A stretch of 64,000 bases of DNA from Chamaesiphon minutus PCC 6605 (GCF_000317145.1 NC_019697.1:1116001-1180000); one strand, 5' to 3'. Counted from the first letter of the stretch, positions 8,028 through 17,513 are shown. Made by a program: numbers and translations. Notes: a model not told the origin generated them from the letters alone.

Positions 8028-10685
8028 TCATTCATCTTCATCCAGATCCAGATCGATGCCCTCAATTAGAGGCTCCGCCATAGCATCCACATCTAAAGGC
8101 GGCGATTCAACTGCTGCAACTTGACGCACGAATTCTGGACATTTTGCAGTCGGATCGACATCGCGTTTGTACAGTGGACTATCCTCGCCGCGACAGAGAT
8201 AGCCGTCAAAAAATTCGCATACCGCACAACAATCTAAACCGCTGGCAATAGCTGATTCCACCGCCATTGACTTATGACTGGCGGGTTTGAGCATCAAGCC
8301 GCCTTTCGTCCACTTGGCTGATAATAACCCCGTCGCGGCTAAATGTTGCCACCGGGGATCTTCTAGCACGCTATCGGCGATACGCAGCCACGCACCATCG
8401 AATTCGGCTTCGATTTCGATTTCAAATTCTTGTCCGGCATCGACTCTGGCTACCTGAGCTTTGGAAAGGTGATCGGGTGCTTGTCCGAAGGTAATTGTAT
8501 CGCCAACATCGGGAATATGAATCCAGTATTTATCCCGCAAATCGCCAGCGCGGGAGAGTTCGTGGAGAGCAGATTGGGAGCCGTGGATTAGGATTAAATG
8601 TTGGGGATTGACGCGATGGATGACTTGAGTAATTCCCACTCGATCGGCATGGGCGGAGAGGTTGAAGCGTTGAATCTTGGCGCGGACTGTCAGCGCAGTA
8701 CCATCGAGTTCGATTTCACTCCCTGGTTCTAGGCTTTGGAGGAAGCGTCCTGGGGATTCTTCGTCGGTATAGCCAGAGATAAAAACAGCCGCATTTTCCC
8801 GTTCTAAGAGGATTTTAGCGTAGCCGATACTCGCGCCGCCTGTCAACATACCGGAACTGGCAATAATTACCGACGGGTGAGCGATCGCCAGGGGGCGTTC
8901 TTTAGGGGAGGCGATCGAGATGATGCGCGGTGAGGATTTCTCGCTAAAGAAGGGAGACTGGGTTTTGGCGAAATTCTGGACGGATGTAGGGAGTAATTCT
9001 AATTGTGTCTGGAATAAGTCGGTGACTTCGCGGACTAATCCATCGACGTAGACGGGGACATTGATGCTATGGAATAATGCACTGGTGCGGATGGCGAGGA
9101 TGATTTCCTGGGCGCGTCCGAGCGCAAAGGCGGGAATCAATACATTACCACCTGCTTGGACGACTTCGACGATCGCTTTAATCAGATCGCTCTCTTGGGT
9201 GCGGCGGGATGGGTGGGTATCCGAGCCGTAGGTAGATTCGGTGATTAAAATGTCCGCCTGGGGTAAATCGGCCAGTTTTAAGCCTTCTGCGGTGCGGCTG
9301 CTGGTGGTATTGTAGTCGCCTGTATAAAGGATCGATCGATTGCCGTATTTCATATATATACAGGCTGCACCGACGATGTGTCCAGCATGAATGAACCGCA
9401 CGGTTAATCCTGGCAAGGGCGAGAAGTCCACGCCGACGGGTTGAGTTTGAAGGGTGAACAGGGTTCGATCGAGATCGTTGGCTGTAAATACTTGTCCAAA
9501 ATCTTCATTCCCCTGTCGTTGTTGCGCCGCCTGTACTTTCAAGCCATCGGTGAGCATCACATGGGCAATTTCTCGCGTCCCATGGGTACAAATCATCGGC
9601 ACCTCTGGAAAATCGCGATGGAAGATTGGCAATGCACCAATATGATCTAGGTGAGCATGAGTAATTAGGATCAGATTAGGACGATCTAATAACTCAAATG
9701 CGGGGAGCGGATCGCTGCCTTTGGGACGAGTCCCAGCATCCATGACGATCTCATACGGTCCAATTTGGACGCGAAAACAAGACGCACCAATCCCCCTCGC
9801 TGCGCCTAATGGAGTGACAATCAACCTGTCTGGATCGCGATTGCTCTCTGGGGTGACTGAGGCTTCCCCATCTACAGGAATGCTAGATCGATCTAGGCTA
9901 GACTTACTTTGATGCGGATAAACATACACTCTCGCCACATTAGTACGGGCATTTACTTGTACTCTCGCTCTTAGCTCCGAGGGCAATAAACTTTGAGCTT
10001 CCCATTCCCATGTTGGCTCTTTGACTCTGGTGAGGGATAGCTCCCAGTCTCTTTCCTTCAGCTCCCGATTTAGGGCTGCTCGCGCGATCTCGGTAATTTC
10101 TGGTGTTTTCTGACGATTGCTGGCGCAGACAGCAAGCTGTTCGAGATTTCGAGGCTCATGGACAGTCTTAGGATCTGCACTGGCAAGAGCTTTCGGTTGC
10201 GCACCACTTACTTCTTGCCCGTCGAGCTGTGCCGCTTCGACAATATCTAATGTCATCCCCACGCGCTGGGCGACAAGCTGCCATAATTGCCCAGATTGAA
10301 CTTGGCTGGGAGGATTGAAAAGTGTCGGACGAATCGTTGGTTCGCCAAGACGCTCGATTTTCAGGGAGACGCTATTATGCTTGCGACTGACTTGATTGGT
10401 TCTGCCCACACAGACGAATCGATCTCCTTCAGGCGTGCGGGGGGATTGTTCTGCCACGATTTGCAACCGTGTAATATTGCCATCGGTTTGCATAATCGGG
10501 ATGACACGCCACTGTCTGCTCCCCGCACCAATGCTAACCTCTCCCAGTGGTGCAGCGCGAAACTGACAACCATCAGCGGTAGTTAATACTAGTTTATTCG
10601 GATCGCGATCGTCGGGGGCGATCATGCCACTAACGGTCATTTCACAGTATGGTTCGAGTGAAATTTCGATGGTGTTAGTGGACAT
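8028..10685 (-). CDS. Metallo-beta-lactamase / beta-CASP nuclease-like protein with extended N- and C-termini
   Basis: 885 aa. The MBL motif ITHAHLDHIG and downstream H/D ligands are followed by a beta-CASP domain and an RMMBL-type end (RFNLSAHADRVGI ... LILIHGS), as in the CPSF-73-like RNase family. Residues 1-~290 are an extra N-terminal region; its first ~100 residues look OB-like. The C-terminal ~170 residues include a cysteine cluster (LDCCAVCEFFDGYLCRGED, then KCPEF) that could bind zinc. The very end is acidic. Probably a cytosolic RNA-processing nuclease; substrate unknown. Confidence 0.8.
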   Translation of the reverse strand: MSTNTIEISLEPYCEMTVSGMIAPDDRDPNKLVLTTADGCQFRAAPLGEVSIGAGSRQWRVIPIMQTDGNITRLQIVAEQSPRTPEGDRFVCVGRTNQVSRKHNSVSLKIERLGEPTIRPTLFNPPSQVQSGQLWQLVAQRVGMTLDIVEAAQLDGQEVSGAQPKALASADPKTVHEPRNLEQLAVCASNRQKTPEITEIARAALNRELKERDWELSLTRVKEPTWEWEAQSLLPSELRARVQVNARTNVARVYVYPHQSKSSLDRSSIPVDGEASVTPESNRDPDRLIVTPLGAARGIGASCFRVQIGPYEIVMDAGTRPKGSDPLPAFELLDRPNLILITHAHLDHIGALPIFHRDFPEVPMICTHGTREIAHVMLTDGLKVQAAQQRQGNEDFGQVFTANDLDRTLFTLQTQPVGVDFSPLPGLTVRFIHAGHIVGAACIYMKYGNRSILYTGDYNTTSSRTAEGLKLADLPQADILITESTYGSDTHPSRRTQESDLIKAIVEVVQAGGNVLIPAFALGRAQEIILAIRTSALFHSINVPVYVDGLVREVTDLFQTQLELLPTSVQNFAKTQSPFFSEKSSPRIISIASPKERPLAIAHPSVIIASSGMLTGGASIGYAKILLERENAAVFISGYTDEESPGRFLQSLEPGSEIELDGTALTVRAKIQRFNLSAHADRVGITQVIHRVNPQHLILIHGSQSALHELSRAGDLRDKYWIHIPDVGDTITFGQAPDHLSKAQVARVDAGQEFEIEIEAEFDGAWLRIADSVLEDPRWQHLAATGLLSAKWTKGGLMLKPASHKSMAVESAIASGLDCCAVCEFFDGYLCRGEDSPLYKRDVDPTAKCPEFVRQVAAVESPPLDVDAMAEPLIEGIDLDLDEDE

Positions 10686-10856
10686 AAGAGTGTCAGGAGT
10701 GGGAAAGTGTTGTGTTGGTGCGAATGTCCAAACTTATGACTTATTGTATACCTCGCAGCGATTTGTCTAACCAATCTGTCAAATCGTCGATCGGATTGAA
10801 GTCTAACAACGCATCACCTAAAGATTCGATTCTCCATAAAGAGGCTACGCCAACGA

Positions 10857-11591
10857 CTAGGACTTGCCAAAAAACAACAAATGCTGCTGAGGTAAAATAC
10901 TCTCATTTTTCAAAAACTTCAGTCCCACAGCTTTCATTTCCCGCTGGATCTGTTTTTGAGTAGTTTTATGACGCGGCTTGATAAATACTAACGGATCTTC
11001 ACCACGATATTCTGCCAATACAACTCGTCCGCCTGGTTTCAGTGCCGACACAATCCCTGTCATCATTTCTTGAGGATAACCGAACTCATGATAGGCATCG
11101 ACCATAATTGCCAAATCGATACTTGCTGGCGGTAATTCTGGACTTTTTTCGGTGCCCAATTGTGGTTGAATATTCGCGATCTTATCTTTATTAATCCGCT
11201 GTTTCAACAGTTCTACCATTTCTGGTTGTACGTCAACAGCTAATACTTTACCCTCTGGTACCTGTCGCGCGATGAGCTGCGAAATATAACCCGTACCCGC
11301 CCCAATATCGGCTACAACGTCTGTAGATTTTAATTTTAATGCTGCGACCATTTTCTGGGGTTGCTCCTCTGTAGCGCGATCTGGACGCTCTAGCCAGCCT
11401 GCACCTTGATGTCCCATGACTTGGGCGACTTCTCTACCCATATAGACTTTACCCGTACCGTCAAAGCTGGGCTGTCGATAGCTGTAATATTTAGATTGAA
11501 TGAGTGCGCTGCTGGGTTGGGTGGCAATTTGCCAACAGATCAGACAAGTAATTAGCAGTTTGAATGGGTTTTTAGTCAGGAGCGATCGCAT
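10857..11591 (-). CDS. Exported class I SAM-dependent methyltransferase
   Basis: The ATG at 11591 (MRSLLTKNPFKLLI...) gives a clean signal peptide with cleavage near QPSSA; an upstream ATG at 11621 would only prepend 10 residues. The catalytic core has motif I VADIGAGTGYIS, an acidic strand end VLAVDVQPEM and post-I AIMVDAYHEF. Homologous periplasmic-looking methyltransferases are common in cyanobacteria; substrate unknown. Ends 171 nt downstream of the beta-CASP gene's start on the same strand. Confidence 0.8.
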   Translation of the reverse strand: MRSLLTKNPFKLLITCLICWQIATQPSSALIQSKYYSYRQPSFDGTGKVYMGREVAQVMGHQGAGWLERPDRATEEQPQKMVAALKLKSTDVVADIGAGTGYISQLIARQVPEGKVLAVDVQPEMVELLKQRINKDKIANIQPQLGTEKSPELPPASIDLAIMVDAYHEFGYPQEMMTGIVSALKPGGRVVLAEYRGEDPLVFIKPRHKTTQKQIQREMKAVGLKFLKNESILPQQHLLFFGKS

Positions 11592-11714
11592 TAAAATTAT
11601 GGAGATAGAATCTAAAATCAAACTTTATTATAGAATCGATCTACTAAAAGATGTATTGCTGAAGCTGCTGGCGATCGCCAAGCCAATTCCTGGATCTTTG
11701 ATAACGATCGTTAG

Positions 11715-12071
11715 TTACTTACTAGATCGAGCGCAGATCTGACGTTCTTCGCCTTCTTCCCATGCTTCCCAACCTAAGAATTCGGCAATCTGAGTTGCTA
11801 TATTTTCGTACCATTCACGATGTTCGTAAGCCGAACAAACTAACTCAACAATGTCGATCGTGGGAATATATTCATGATAAGAACTATAACCGCCACGATC
11901 GTTACATTTTGCTAGAATAATATCCACCCATGGCGATCCGATCGCATTACCAAATGTCACAGGACTAGTTTGTTGGAGTACGGGAATGCTAGAGAGAAAT
12001 GTGACTAGTGATGTTGTCTCGATCGAGAGTGAATGTTTATCATCCGATGTAATTGTAATATACCAAGTCAT
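11715..12071 (-). CDS. Hypothetical protein, 118 aa
   Basis: Not recognised. I take the ATG at 12071 (MTWYITITSDD) instead of 12107, because the extra 12 residues look like non-coding DNA. Soluble, with WYENIATQIAEFLGWEAWEE near the C-terminus and a beta-rich N-terminal half. Its layout (small, acidic, W-rich helix) is reminiscent of small cyanobacterial immunity-like proteins, but no family can be named. Confidence 0.5.
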   Translation of the reverse strand: MTWYITITSDDKHSLSIETTSLVTFLSSIPVLQQTSPVTFGNAIGSPWVDIILAKCNDRGGYSSYHEYIPTIDIVELVCSAYEHREWYENIATQIAEFLGWEAWEEGEERQICARSSK

Positions 12072-12142
12072 GATAATTGAATATAAATTTAACTCTAGGG
12101 CTGGCACTGTCTACCCTACAATAATAGGATCTGACGATCGCT

Positions 12143-12175
12143 AAATCCCCGACTTCTTAAAGAAGTCGGGGATTT
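12143..12175. terminator. Perfect 15-bp hairpin downstream of the RNA ligase gene
   Basis: AAATCCCCGACTTCT (12143-12157) pairs perfectly with 12161-12175 around a TAA loop. It lies directly downstream of the minus-strand ligase gene (stop at 12241). This hairpin family ('cccgacttcttaaagaagtcggg') is frequent in cyanobacterial intergenic DNA, so it may be both a dispersed repeat and a terminator. Confidence 0.6.
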
Positions 12176-12177
12176 GT

Positions 12178-12225
12178 TAAATTTAGGGTAGGAGCAATTC
12201 ATAAATTGCCCCTACCCTAAATTTA
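12178..12225. repeat. 22-bp inverted repeat
   Basis: Arms 12178-12199 and 12204-12225 (TAAATTTAGGGTAGG...) are complementary with one mismatch and a 4-nt loop. With the previous hairpin it forms a double stem-loop between two minus-strand genes, and the A/T-rich ends allow termination in either direction. Confidence 0.6.
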
Positions 12226-12240
12226 ATAAAGATTGAAAAG

Positions 12241-13305
12241 CTAGACATCGGTAGTATCTTGCTCGGCAACTTTACCAAATAAGTATCGATCGCCAATATA
12301 CTTAAGAATCACCCTGCCAGTCTTCGGATCTTCCCTTTCTACCATCGGTTTGACAACCACTCCTTCCCTACCGTGAGTACCACCAATGAGCGAATCACCA
12401 TCAGAAAATTCGCGAATAACTTCCAGTGAAAAAGCACCTTCATATACTAATGGTACTTGCTCTACTTGATGTCGATCGCATAGAGATTTAAATACCGGAT
12501 AATCTACATATTTACCATCCAACATCAGATCGAAAGCACGGAAACTCAGTCTTTTGGTACCATAAGTATAAGCTTGAATGCCTTGTCCGTAAACTTCGCC
12601 ATATAAGATCGCTTGTTTGTGTCCTCGCTCTTGCAAATCTGCTAACAGATTTTTGACACCAAGTAAGGTGTGGGGAAACCAATAAGTATTTGCTACCATT
12701 AGTGTCGGATCTTCTGGTTCTTTGCGGCGCAAAGCTCTAGAACCAGCCATCATTGTCGGCTGTTCTTCATCAGTATGCCACACAAAACCCACGCGACAAT
12801 TAGTACCGTGAATTTTTTCAGTAGCGACGACTGGTTCGCCGACTGATAATAAATTGGGGTAACTCCGCATGTTTTCCAGGTTAGTATATTTCGGAAAATA
12901 GGGATCGTCAACGGCACTATCGCCAGCTTGTGCTTTAACTGGCGGAAAGTATTTAGTCGCACCATAAAACTCTGCCACATCGTCACCCAATTGCATTCCC
13001 GCTTCGGGATGAACTACTAATCCAAATGAGGGTTCGCCGCGTAATTTAATTCGGTAAACTACTAAAACTCGATCGCCATTAATATCAGTTTTTTCGGATA
13101 GGTATGTTGCCACGTTCAATCTTTCGGCAATTTCTTTTGTCAACACAGTGCCTTGCTCGAAATAAACGACCAAATCGCCAGGTTGATGCACGCCTTTTTT
13201 GACACACATTTGCCAACCTTGGACGGTGGCTAATTCTAAGGCATCGGCATTAGTGTGAGGTTTTAGCTCCAGAATTTCGCAGACTTCTACTTTAATCGTG
13301 CTCAT
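12241..13305 (-). CDS. ATP-dependent RNA ligase (Rnl5/DraRnl-like)
   Basis: 354 aa. Nucleotidyltransferase motif I KIHGTN puts the adenylated lysine at residue 164. Further motifs: GEVYGQGIQ (III), REGVVVKP (IV), ILKYIGDRYLF (V). Residues 1-~115 form an OB-fold-like N-terminal domain (ELATVQGWQMCVKKG...GDLVVYFEQ), the architecture of the Deinococcus DRB0094 (Rnl5) family, which seals nicked RNA. Likely role: RNA repair. No dedicated RNA-damaging toxin or PNKP gene is adjacent. Followed by two strong hairpins. Confidence 0.85.
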   Translation of the reverse strand: MSTIKVEVCEILELKPHTNADALELATVQGWQMCVKKGVHQPGDLVVYFEQGTVLTKEIAERLNVATYLSEKTDINGDRVLVVYRIKLRGEPSFGLVVHPEAGMQLGDDVAEFYGATKYFPPVKAQAGDSAVDDPYFPKYTNLENMRSYPNLLSVGEPVVATEKIHGTNCRVGFVWHTDEEQPTMMAGSRALRRKEPEDPTLMVANTYWFPHTLLGVKNLLADLQERGHKQAILYGEVYGQGIQAYTYGTKRLSFRAFDLMLDGKYVDYPVFKSLCDRHQVEQVPLVYEGAFSLEVIREFSDGDSLIGGTHGREGVVVKPMVEREDPKTGRVILKYIGDRYLFGKVAEQDTTDV

Positions 13306-13482
13306 ATTTAATTTTCCAGGTACATTACATCATGGTAGCCTAATTTTCGCTAAGAGCTAGCCAACTAGCTACCGTTACAGCACTGGTGCTGTGAGGAGAT
13401 TAATTTTTTAACGGCTATTTCCGATCGATTTCTCAGCAAACCATCGAGCTACCTTCTGCCTTTGTTATAATAAATTGCGAAC

Positions 13483-13941
13483 ATGATTATAATTTGCCAT
13501 CTATGCCGATGGTTGTCGCTCGGAATTATCCTCATTAGTTTAATGTCTGCTATGGACCCAAATGCAAGTCAAAATAGTGTGCCATTACCGGATATTCGAG
13601 CGACGATCGAGCTGGCTAAAAATGCCTGGATCGCTCGCGATGCCGATGCTCTGGCGCAGTTATTTACAGAAGATGGTACACTCATCGTCCCCGGTCAAAA
13701 ATGGCAAGGACAGGCCAAAATTCGCTCGCAAATTGCCAAATTTGCACGAGATTATACAGATGTCAGGATTACCATTAATCAAATGATTATCGATGGCGAC
13801 CGAGCTGCTGTAGAATGGCATTATGAGGATACTGAAAAAGCTACAGGCAAACGCAATCAATCGGATGATGCGATCGTCGTGGAGGTTAAAAACGGTCGGA
13901 TTAGCTATTGGCGAGAGTATTTCGATACTGGGGGTAAATAA
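13483..13941 (+). CDS. NTF2-like / SnoaL-type domain protein with signal peptide
   Basis: 152 aa. Residues 1-~28 are a hydrophobic export signal. The remainder (IELAKNAWIARDADALAQLFTEDGTLIVPG...VEWHYED...ISYWREYFD) is a single NTF2-like cone fold of the SgcJ/DUF4440 kind. Such small proteins bind hydrophobic ligands or act as isomerases; nothing here fixes a substrate. Upstream 13378-13393 contains a perfect palindrome (ACAGCACTGGTGCTGT) of unknown role. Confidence 0.75.
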   Translation: MIIICHLCRWLSLGIILISLMSAMDPNASQNSVPLPDIRATIELAKNAWIARDADALAQLFTEDGTLIVPGQKWQGQAKIRSQIAKFARDYTDVRITINQMIIDGDRAAVEWHYEDTEKATGKRNQSDDAIVVEVKNGRISYWREYFDTGGK

Positions 13942-14108
13942 CTAAATAATCTCCAGATTGGCGATCTGCTCGATCGAGTGGCTCAAATTCAATTCCCTCC
14001 TACTCCTGATTGGCGATCGAAAACCGATTGCGTGCTAAGAGTCAGAGCGTTCGTATTGCGGAGCTTTGGCATACAGTTAATATTAATTCTTTAAACTTCG
14101 ACTACATA

Positions 14109-14225
14109 TCTCTTCTACCATCTGTCTCGCAGCTTGCGCGCCGCCTAAGCGGCGGTCGCTCGTAGCCGTCGGCAAACAAAGGCGTGCGCGCATCGCTACC
14201 CTCTACTCTCTCTTCTGCCATCTGT
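14109..14225. repeat. Short direct repeats around a GC-rich segment
   Basis: The 17-mer TCTCTTCT(A/G)CCATCTGT occurs at 14109-14125 and 14209-14225. Between them is a GC-rich, hairpin-forming stretch (ccgcctaagcgg) and HIP1-like words. This makes up most of what can be said of the 13942-14316 gap; I see no gene there. Confidence 0.45.
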
Positions 14226-14316
14226 AGCCCTACTAAAGCGGATTGGTATCAGAATAGCGATCTCGAAGAAATCAGTTACAGAGAAAGCACCACCAGATTT
14301 TTTGGCATTATTTTCA

Positions 14317-14571
14317 CTATCCATATTTAAGTTTAAACCGCAGAATTACTAAATTCAGTACCAACGTCACGGCATTTGCGACAATTATGGGCGCACTTTG
14401 AACTAATAAGCCATAAATCAGCCAGATCGAAATGCCAGCAATAAATGATAGTAAGGTTGGCAAAGATAGATCTTTGGTAGACTTAGACTGCCACACCTGA
14501 AATACTTGAGGCAAAAAAGCTGCGGTTGTCAGCGTTGCTGCTAAATATCCGACTAGATCGATCGCTGCCAT
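14317..14571 (-). CDS. SemiSWEET-type sugar transporter (PQ-loop protein)
   Basis: 84 aa from the ATG at 14571 (MAAIDLVGYLAATL); the upstream ATG at 14610 would add 13 polar residues in front of the first membrane helix. Three transmembrane helices with the PQ motif FLPQVFQVWQSKSTKDLSLPT in helix 1/loop and a helix 3 rich in N/V/L are diagnostic for SemiSWEETs, which dimerise to form a sugar uniporter. Intact by length. Confidence 0.85.
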   Translation of the reverse strand: MAAIDLVGYLAATLTTAAFLPQVFQVWQSKSTKDLSLPTLLSFIAGISIWLIYGLLVQSAPIIVANAVTLVLNLVILRFKLKYG

Positions 14572-14625
14572 GTTAAAGTTGCTCCTGTCAGCAAGTAGAT
14601 CTAAGTTCATTCTATCTTGCGATCG

Positions 14626-14955
14626 TCACTTGAAAGTTGGCAACAATAACCATAAATTGAGTACCGCGATCGTGACTGTTATCGTCCAAACTAAACCCTG
14701 AATCCAGCGAGAATTGACAAAATCGCCCATCAGTTTGGCATTGCTAGTCAACAAAATTAACGGCACGATCGCCAACGGTAATTGCAGACTCAGCACCACC
14801 TGACTCAATACCAATAACTTGCCAACTCCCCCATCGCCCAAGACAGCCAGACCGATTAATGCTGGCGCGATCGCGAGGCACCTAGTCAGCAGTCGGCGCA
14901 GCCAACAGGGACAAAACGGCGCAGTAGGAACTTGAGGTAAATACGATTGGCTCAT
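14626..14955 (-). pseudogene. 3' fragment of an Nramp/MntH metal transporter gene
   Basis: 109 codons. From about residue 20 on (RLLTRCLAIAPALIGLAVLGDGG..., LLVLSQVVLSLQLPLAIVPLILLTSNAKLMGDF) the peptide matches the last three helices of Nramp-family Mn2+/Fe2+ transporters, which are normally ~400-450 aa. The first ~18 residues are unrelated. No upstream portion is present: the divergent GNAT gene starts only 63 nt away. A truncated remnant, unlikely to transport. Confidence 0.75.
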
Positions 14956-15018
14956 AAGCTTGCTTGTGCTGTTATGGGACTTGTTGTTACTGTTAATATT
15001 TGGCAGTAAGATCTGTTC

Positions 15019-15564
15019 ATGCTCGATCGATCCATCCTCGAAACAACCAGATTGATTTTGCGTCCCCTATCGCTGGCAGATGTGCCATCGCTTCAAAGCG
15101 TGTCAGGCGTTCGGAAGATTGCGGATACAATGATTTCTATTCCTCATCCTTATCCCGATGGTGAAGCAGAGCGATATATCCAGCGACAAATTTCAGAGCT
15201 TGAGGCAGGACACGCTTTTACATTTGCGATCGATCGCCAACCCGATCGAGAATTTAGTGGCATTATTGAGATTCGAGATATCGATCGAGAACACGCTCAA
15301 GCAGAATTAAGTTTTTGGTTGGCAACTGAGTTGTGGGGACGAGGATATATGAGCGAAGCTATACAACCGATAATTCGCTTTGGATTTGAAACTTTAGATC
15401 TCAACCGTCTCTACGCCTACCACATGGTTAGAAATCCAGGTTCGGGTAAAGTATTAGCAAAAAATGGATTTACACAAGAAGGCGTATTACGGCAGCGAGT
15501 TTACAAGTGGGGAGTATTTGAAGATGTAAAAATCTGGGCGATGCTTCGACAAGACTGGCATTGA
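15019..15564 (+). CDS. GNAT N-acetyltransferase, RimJ/RimL type
   Basis: 181 aa. TTRLILRPLSLADVPSL at the start, a central AELSFWLATELWGRGYMSEAI (acetyl-CoA pyrophosphate-binding loop) and NRLYAYHMVRNPGSGKVLAKNGFTQEGVLR near the end are typical of the RimJ/RimL/ribosomal-protein acetyltransferase branch. Substrate unknown: could be a protein N-terminus, an antibiotic or a small molecule. Confidence 0.9.
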   Translation: MLDRSILETTRLILRPLSLADVPSLQSVSGVRKIADTMISIPHPYPDGEAERYIQRQISELEAGHAFTFAIDRQPDREFSGIIEIRDIDREHAQAELSFWLATELWGRGYMSEAIQPIIRFGFETLDLNRLYAYHMVRNPGSGKVLAKNGFTQEGVLRQRVYKWGVFEDVKIWAMLRQDWH

Positions 15565-15578
15565 TTAATTAGTTTCTC

Positions 15579-16451
15579 CTAAACAGTTGCCATCCAATTA
15601 ACACACAAATCCATCTGCTCGTGCATCGTCGCGACATCTGCATGATAGCGTCTACCATGACCTGGTAACACCCATTCAAAATCATACTCAGCCAATGCTT
15701 TCATCGACTTAATTTGTTCCGACCAGGAATACCAACAAGCATCGCGAAATCCACCTAGATGTCCAATTTGACGGCGGAAAGCGAGACGATCGCCGCTGAA
15801 TAAGAACTTGTTTTTATATAGTAGAACTGTGTGTCCTTTAGTATGTCCGGGGACGGGAATGATTACTAGTTCGGGTGCGAACGTAATCGCAGCTACGCCC
15901 TGAAGTTTGTGTTCGACAGCTCGCGTGTCGGCATTAATTTCATCTTGATGCAGAATGCGATCGCAACCAAAATGTTCGTGAAATTTTTGATGGTCGGCAA
16001 CATCATCGCGATGGGTGAGATAGAGATATTTAATGCCACCCATTGCTTCGATTTGTTTGACCAAAGGCGGTGTAAATCGCGGCGAATCTACCAGAATATT
16101 GCCATCTGGATGCTGAATCAAATAACTAGCTGCGCCATAAGAATTCTCGGAATGATAACCGCAATGGTAAACATTCTCAGTCACTAATAGTGGGAGCGAT
16201 GCTTGGGCTGTTTTTATATCTTCGGGCTTAGTAATAGTCCCGATCGAGGCCGTCGGGCAGGATAATAGTGCTTGCATCGCTTGCAATCTTTCTTGCCGAT
16301 CGATCGGTTGATGATAAACTGCCGACATCTCGTTTTGTCGATCGAATACCGTCGGAGCCATCCACCGACAAGTATCGCAATCGATACAACTATTATCGAC
16401 ATATAGGTCGCCGTCGATATTTTCAGAACGTCTATTTGCTACATGTGCCAT
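15579..16451 (-). CDS. Ferredoxin-like domain fused to metallo-beta-lactamase-fold hydrolase
   Basis: I use the ATG at 16451 (MAHVANRRSENIDG). Residues ~15-75 are a small ferredoxin-like module with CIDCDTC and a later LLSCPTASIG, enough for one Fe-S cluster. Residues ~95-290 are an MBL fold, but the first metal motif reads THRDDVADH (HxxDxxDH) instead of the canonical HxHxDH; VPGHTKGHT and FSGDRL, then VLPGHG follow. The combination is common in cyanobacteria and plants. A redox or glyoxalase/sulfur role is plausible, unproven. Confidence 0.8.
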   Translation of the reverse strand: MAHVANRRSENIDGDLYVDNSCIDCDTCRWMAPTVFDRQNEMSAVYHQPIDRQERLQAMQALLSCPTASIGTITKPEDIKTAQASLPLLVTENVYHCGYHSENSYGAASYLIQHPDGNILVDSPRFTPPLVKQIEAMGGIKYLYLTHRDDVADHQKFHEHFGCDRILHQDEINADTRAVEHKLQGVAAITFAPELVIIPVPGHTKGHTVLLYKNKFLFSGDRLAFRRQIGHLGGFRDACWYSWSEQIKSMKALAEYDFEWVLPGHGRRYHADVATMHEQMDLCVNWMATV

Positions 16452-16482
16452 GATATTGTTGCCTGCCAGCAATTAACGATAT

Positions 16483-16511
16483 TGTTGGGTTTGGCTTTGC
16501 TCTACCCAACC
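16483..16511. repeat. 29-bp dispersed palindromic repeat, copy A
   Basis: GTTGGGTTTGGCTTTGCTC followed by TACCCAACC. The inverted copy at 24426-24454 differs in one base. Its ends (TTGGGT/ACCCAA) can pair, giving a hairpin. A well-known type of cyanobacterial intergenic repeat. Confidence 0.6.
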
Positions 16512-16619
16512 TCCAAAACTACTCATAAATTAGCTTCGTTTGAGATATTTACCCGCGTCAAGACAGGGGTCCCGTAAGGCGGGGTGGGTAGATCTACAAT
16601 CGCACCTCACTTCACGCCC

Positions 16620-17513
16620 TTACTCCACCGCCGCCAACCACTCCAAAATTGCCGGATTCACCACCTCTGGATACTCATCATGCGGACAATGCCCCGCATT
16701 TGGGATCGAAACCACCTCTACAGGCTTCCCGGCTGCGGCGAGTTCCTGATAGACCTTCGCACCTTTTATCGGTGTCCAAGGGTCATTTTCTCCCCATAAT
16801 ACCAGCAACGGCTTAGTAACTTCGGGCAATAACGACTCCGGTGTCGGCCCTGGTGGTGCGGTGAGAATTGAGGCGAAAACTTGCTGTGCGCCGGGATCGC
16901 AAGCTGGTTGATAGATAATGTCGATTAGCTCGTCGGTGACGGCTTCACGGCGCGGATAGACCTGATACAGACTGCTCCGAATGCGTGCTTTTTGGCGGAC
17001 TCGATCGAATAGAAATTTACCAAAGGCTGGAGATGCGACAATATTAGTAAATATGCCCATCACATTCCGCAGCAGGAAGTTTAGTTCGTCGGGGCGATGG
17101 TTCAATCCACCCGCACAATTAATCAATACTCCACCCGCACTAATTTCGGGATGATGCGCTACCAACATTAGACTGAGCAACGCCCCGATCGAGTTACCGA
17201 CAAATACCGTCGGCTTGTTAATATACTCGTGCCAGAAGTCTACGACTAATTCTTCCCACAGTTCCATGCTGTAGTCGATTTGAGCTTTGTCAGAGCCACC
17301 AAATCCGAGCAGATCGATCGCGTATACCTGATATCCAGCCTCAGCTAATCCGGGGATATTCTTGCGCCAATGATCGATCGAGGCACCGAAACCATGAATC
17401 AATAATAGCGGTTGACCTGCGCCAGTAACTGAATATTTAATCTGATGTCCGCGCCAGTTCCAGGTAAGCTTTTCGGCAATGCGGAGCGGTGTTAGGGATG
17501 GAGTTGCGGTCAT
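16620..17513 (-). CDS. Alpha/beta-fold hydrolase
   Basis: 297 aa. LLLIHGFGASIDHW (oxyanion loop), VGNSIGALLS (nucleophile elbow, Ser), WGENDPWTP (Asp) and NAGHCPHDE (His) form a complete catalytic triad. The cap domain is of the type found in cyanobacterial and chloroplast hydrolases related to pheophytinase/haloalkane-dehalogenase-like enzymes. Substrate not deducible. Cytosolic. Confidence 0.85.
   Translation of the reverse strand: MTATPSLTPLRIAEKLTWNWRGHQIKYSVTGAGQPLLLIHGFGASIDHWRKNIPGLAEAGYQVYAIDLLGFGGSDKAQIDYSMELWEELVVDFWHEYINKPTVFVGNSIGALLSLMLVAHHPEISAGGVLINCAGGLNHRPDELNFLLRNVMGIFTNIVASPAFGKFLFDRVRQKARIRSSLYQVYPRREAVTDELIDIIYQPACDPGAQQVFASILTAPPGPTPESLLPEVTKPLLVLWGENDPWTPIKGAKVYQELAAAGKPVEVVSIPNAGHCPHDEYPEVVNPAILEWLAAVE

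Noticed and set aside
13378-13393. ACAGCACTGGTGCTGT palindrome as a LexA or NtcA box
   Set aside because: It matches neither the cyanobacterial LexA-like box nor GTA-N8-TAC; kept only as an unexplained palindrome.
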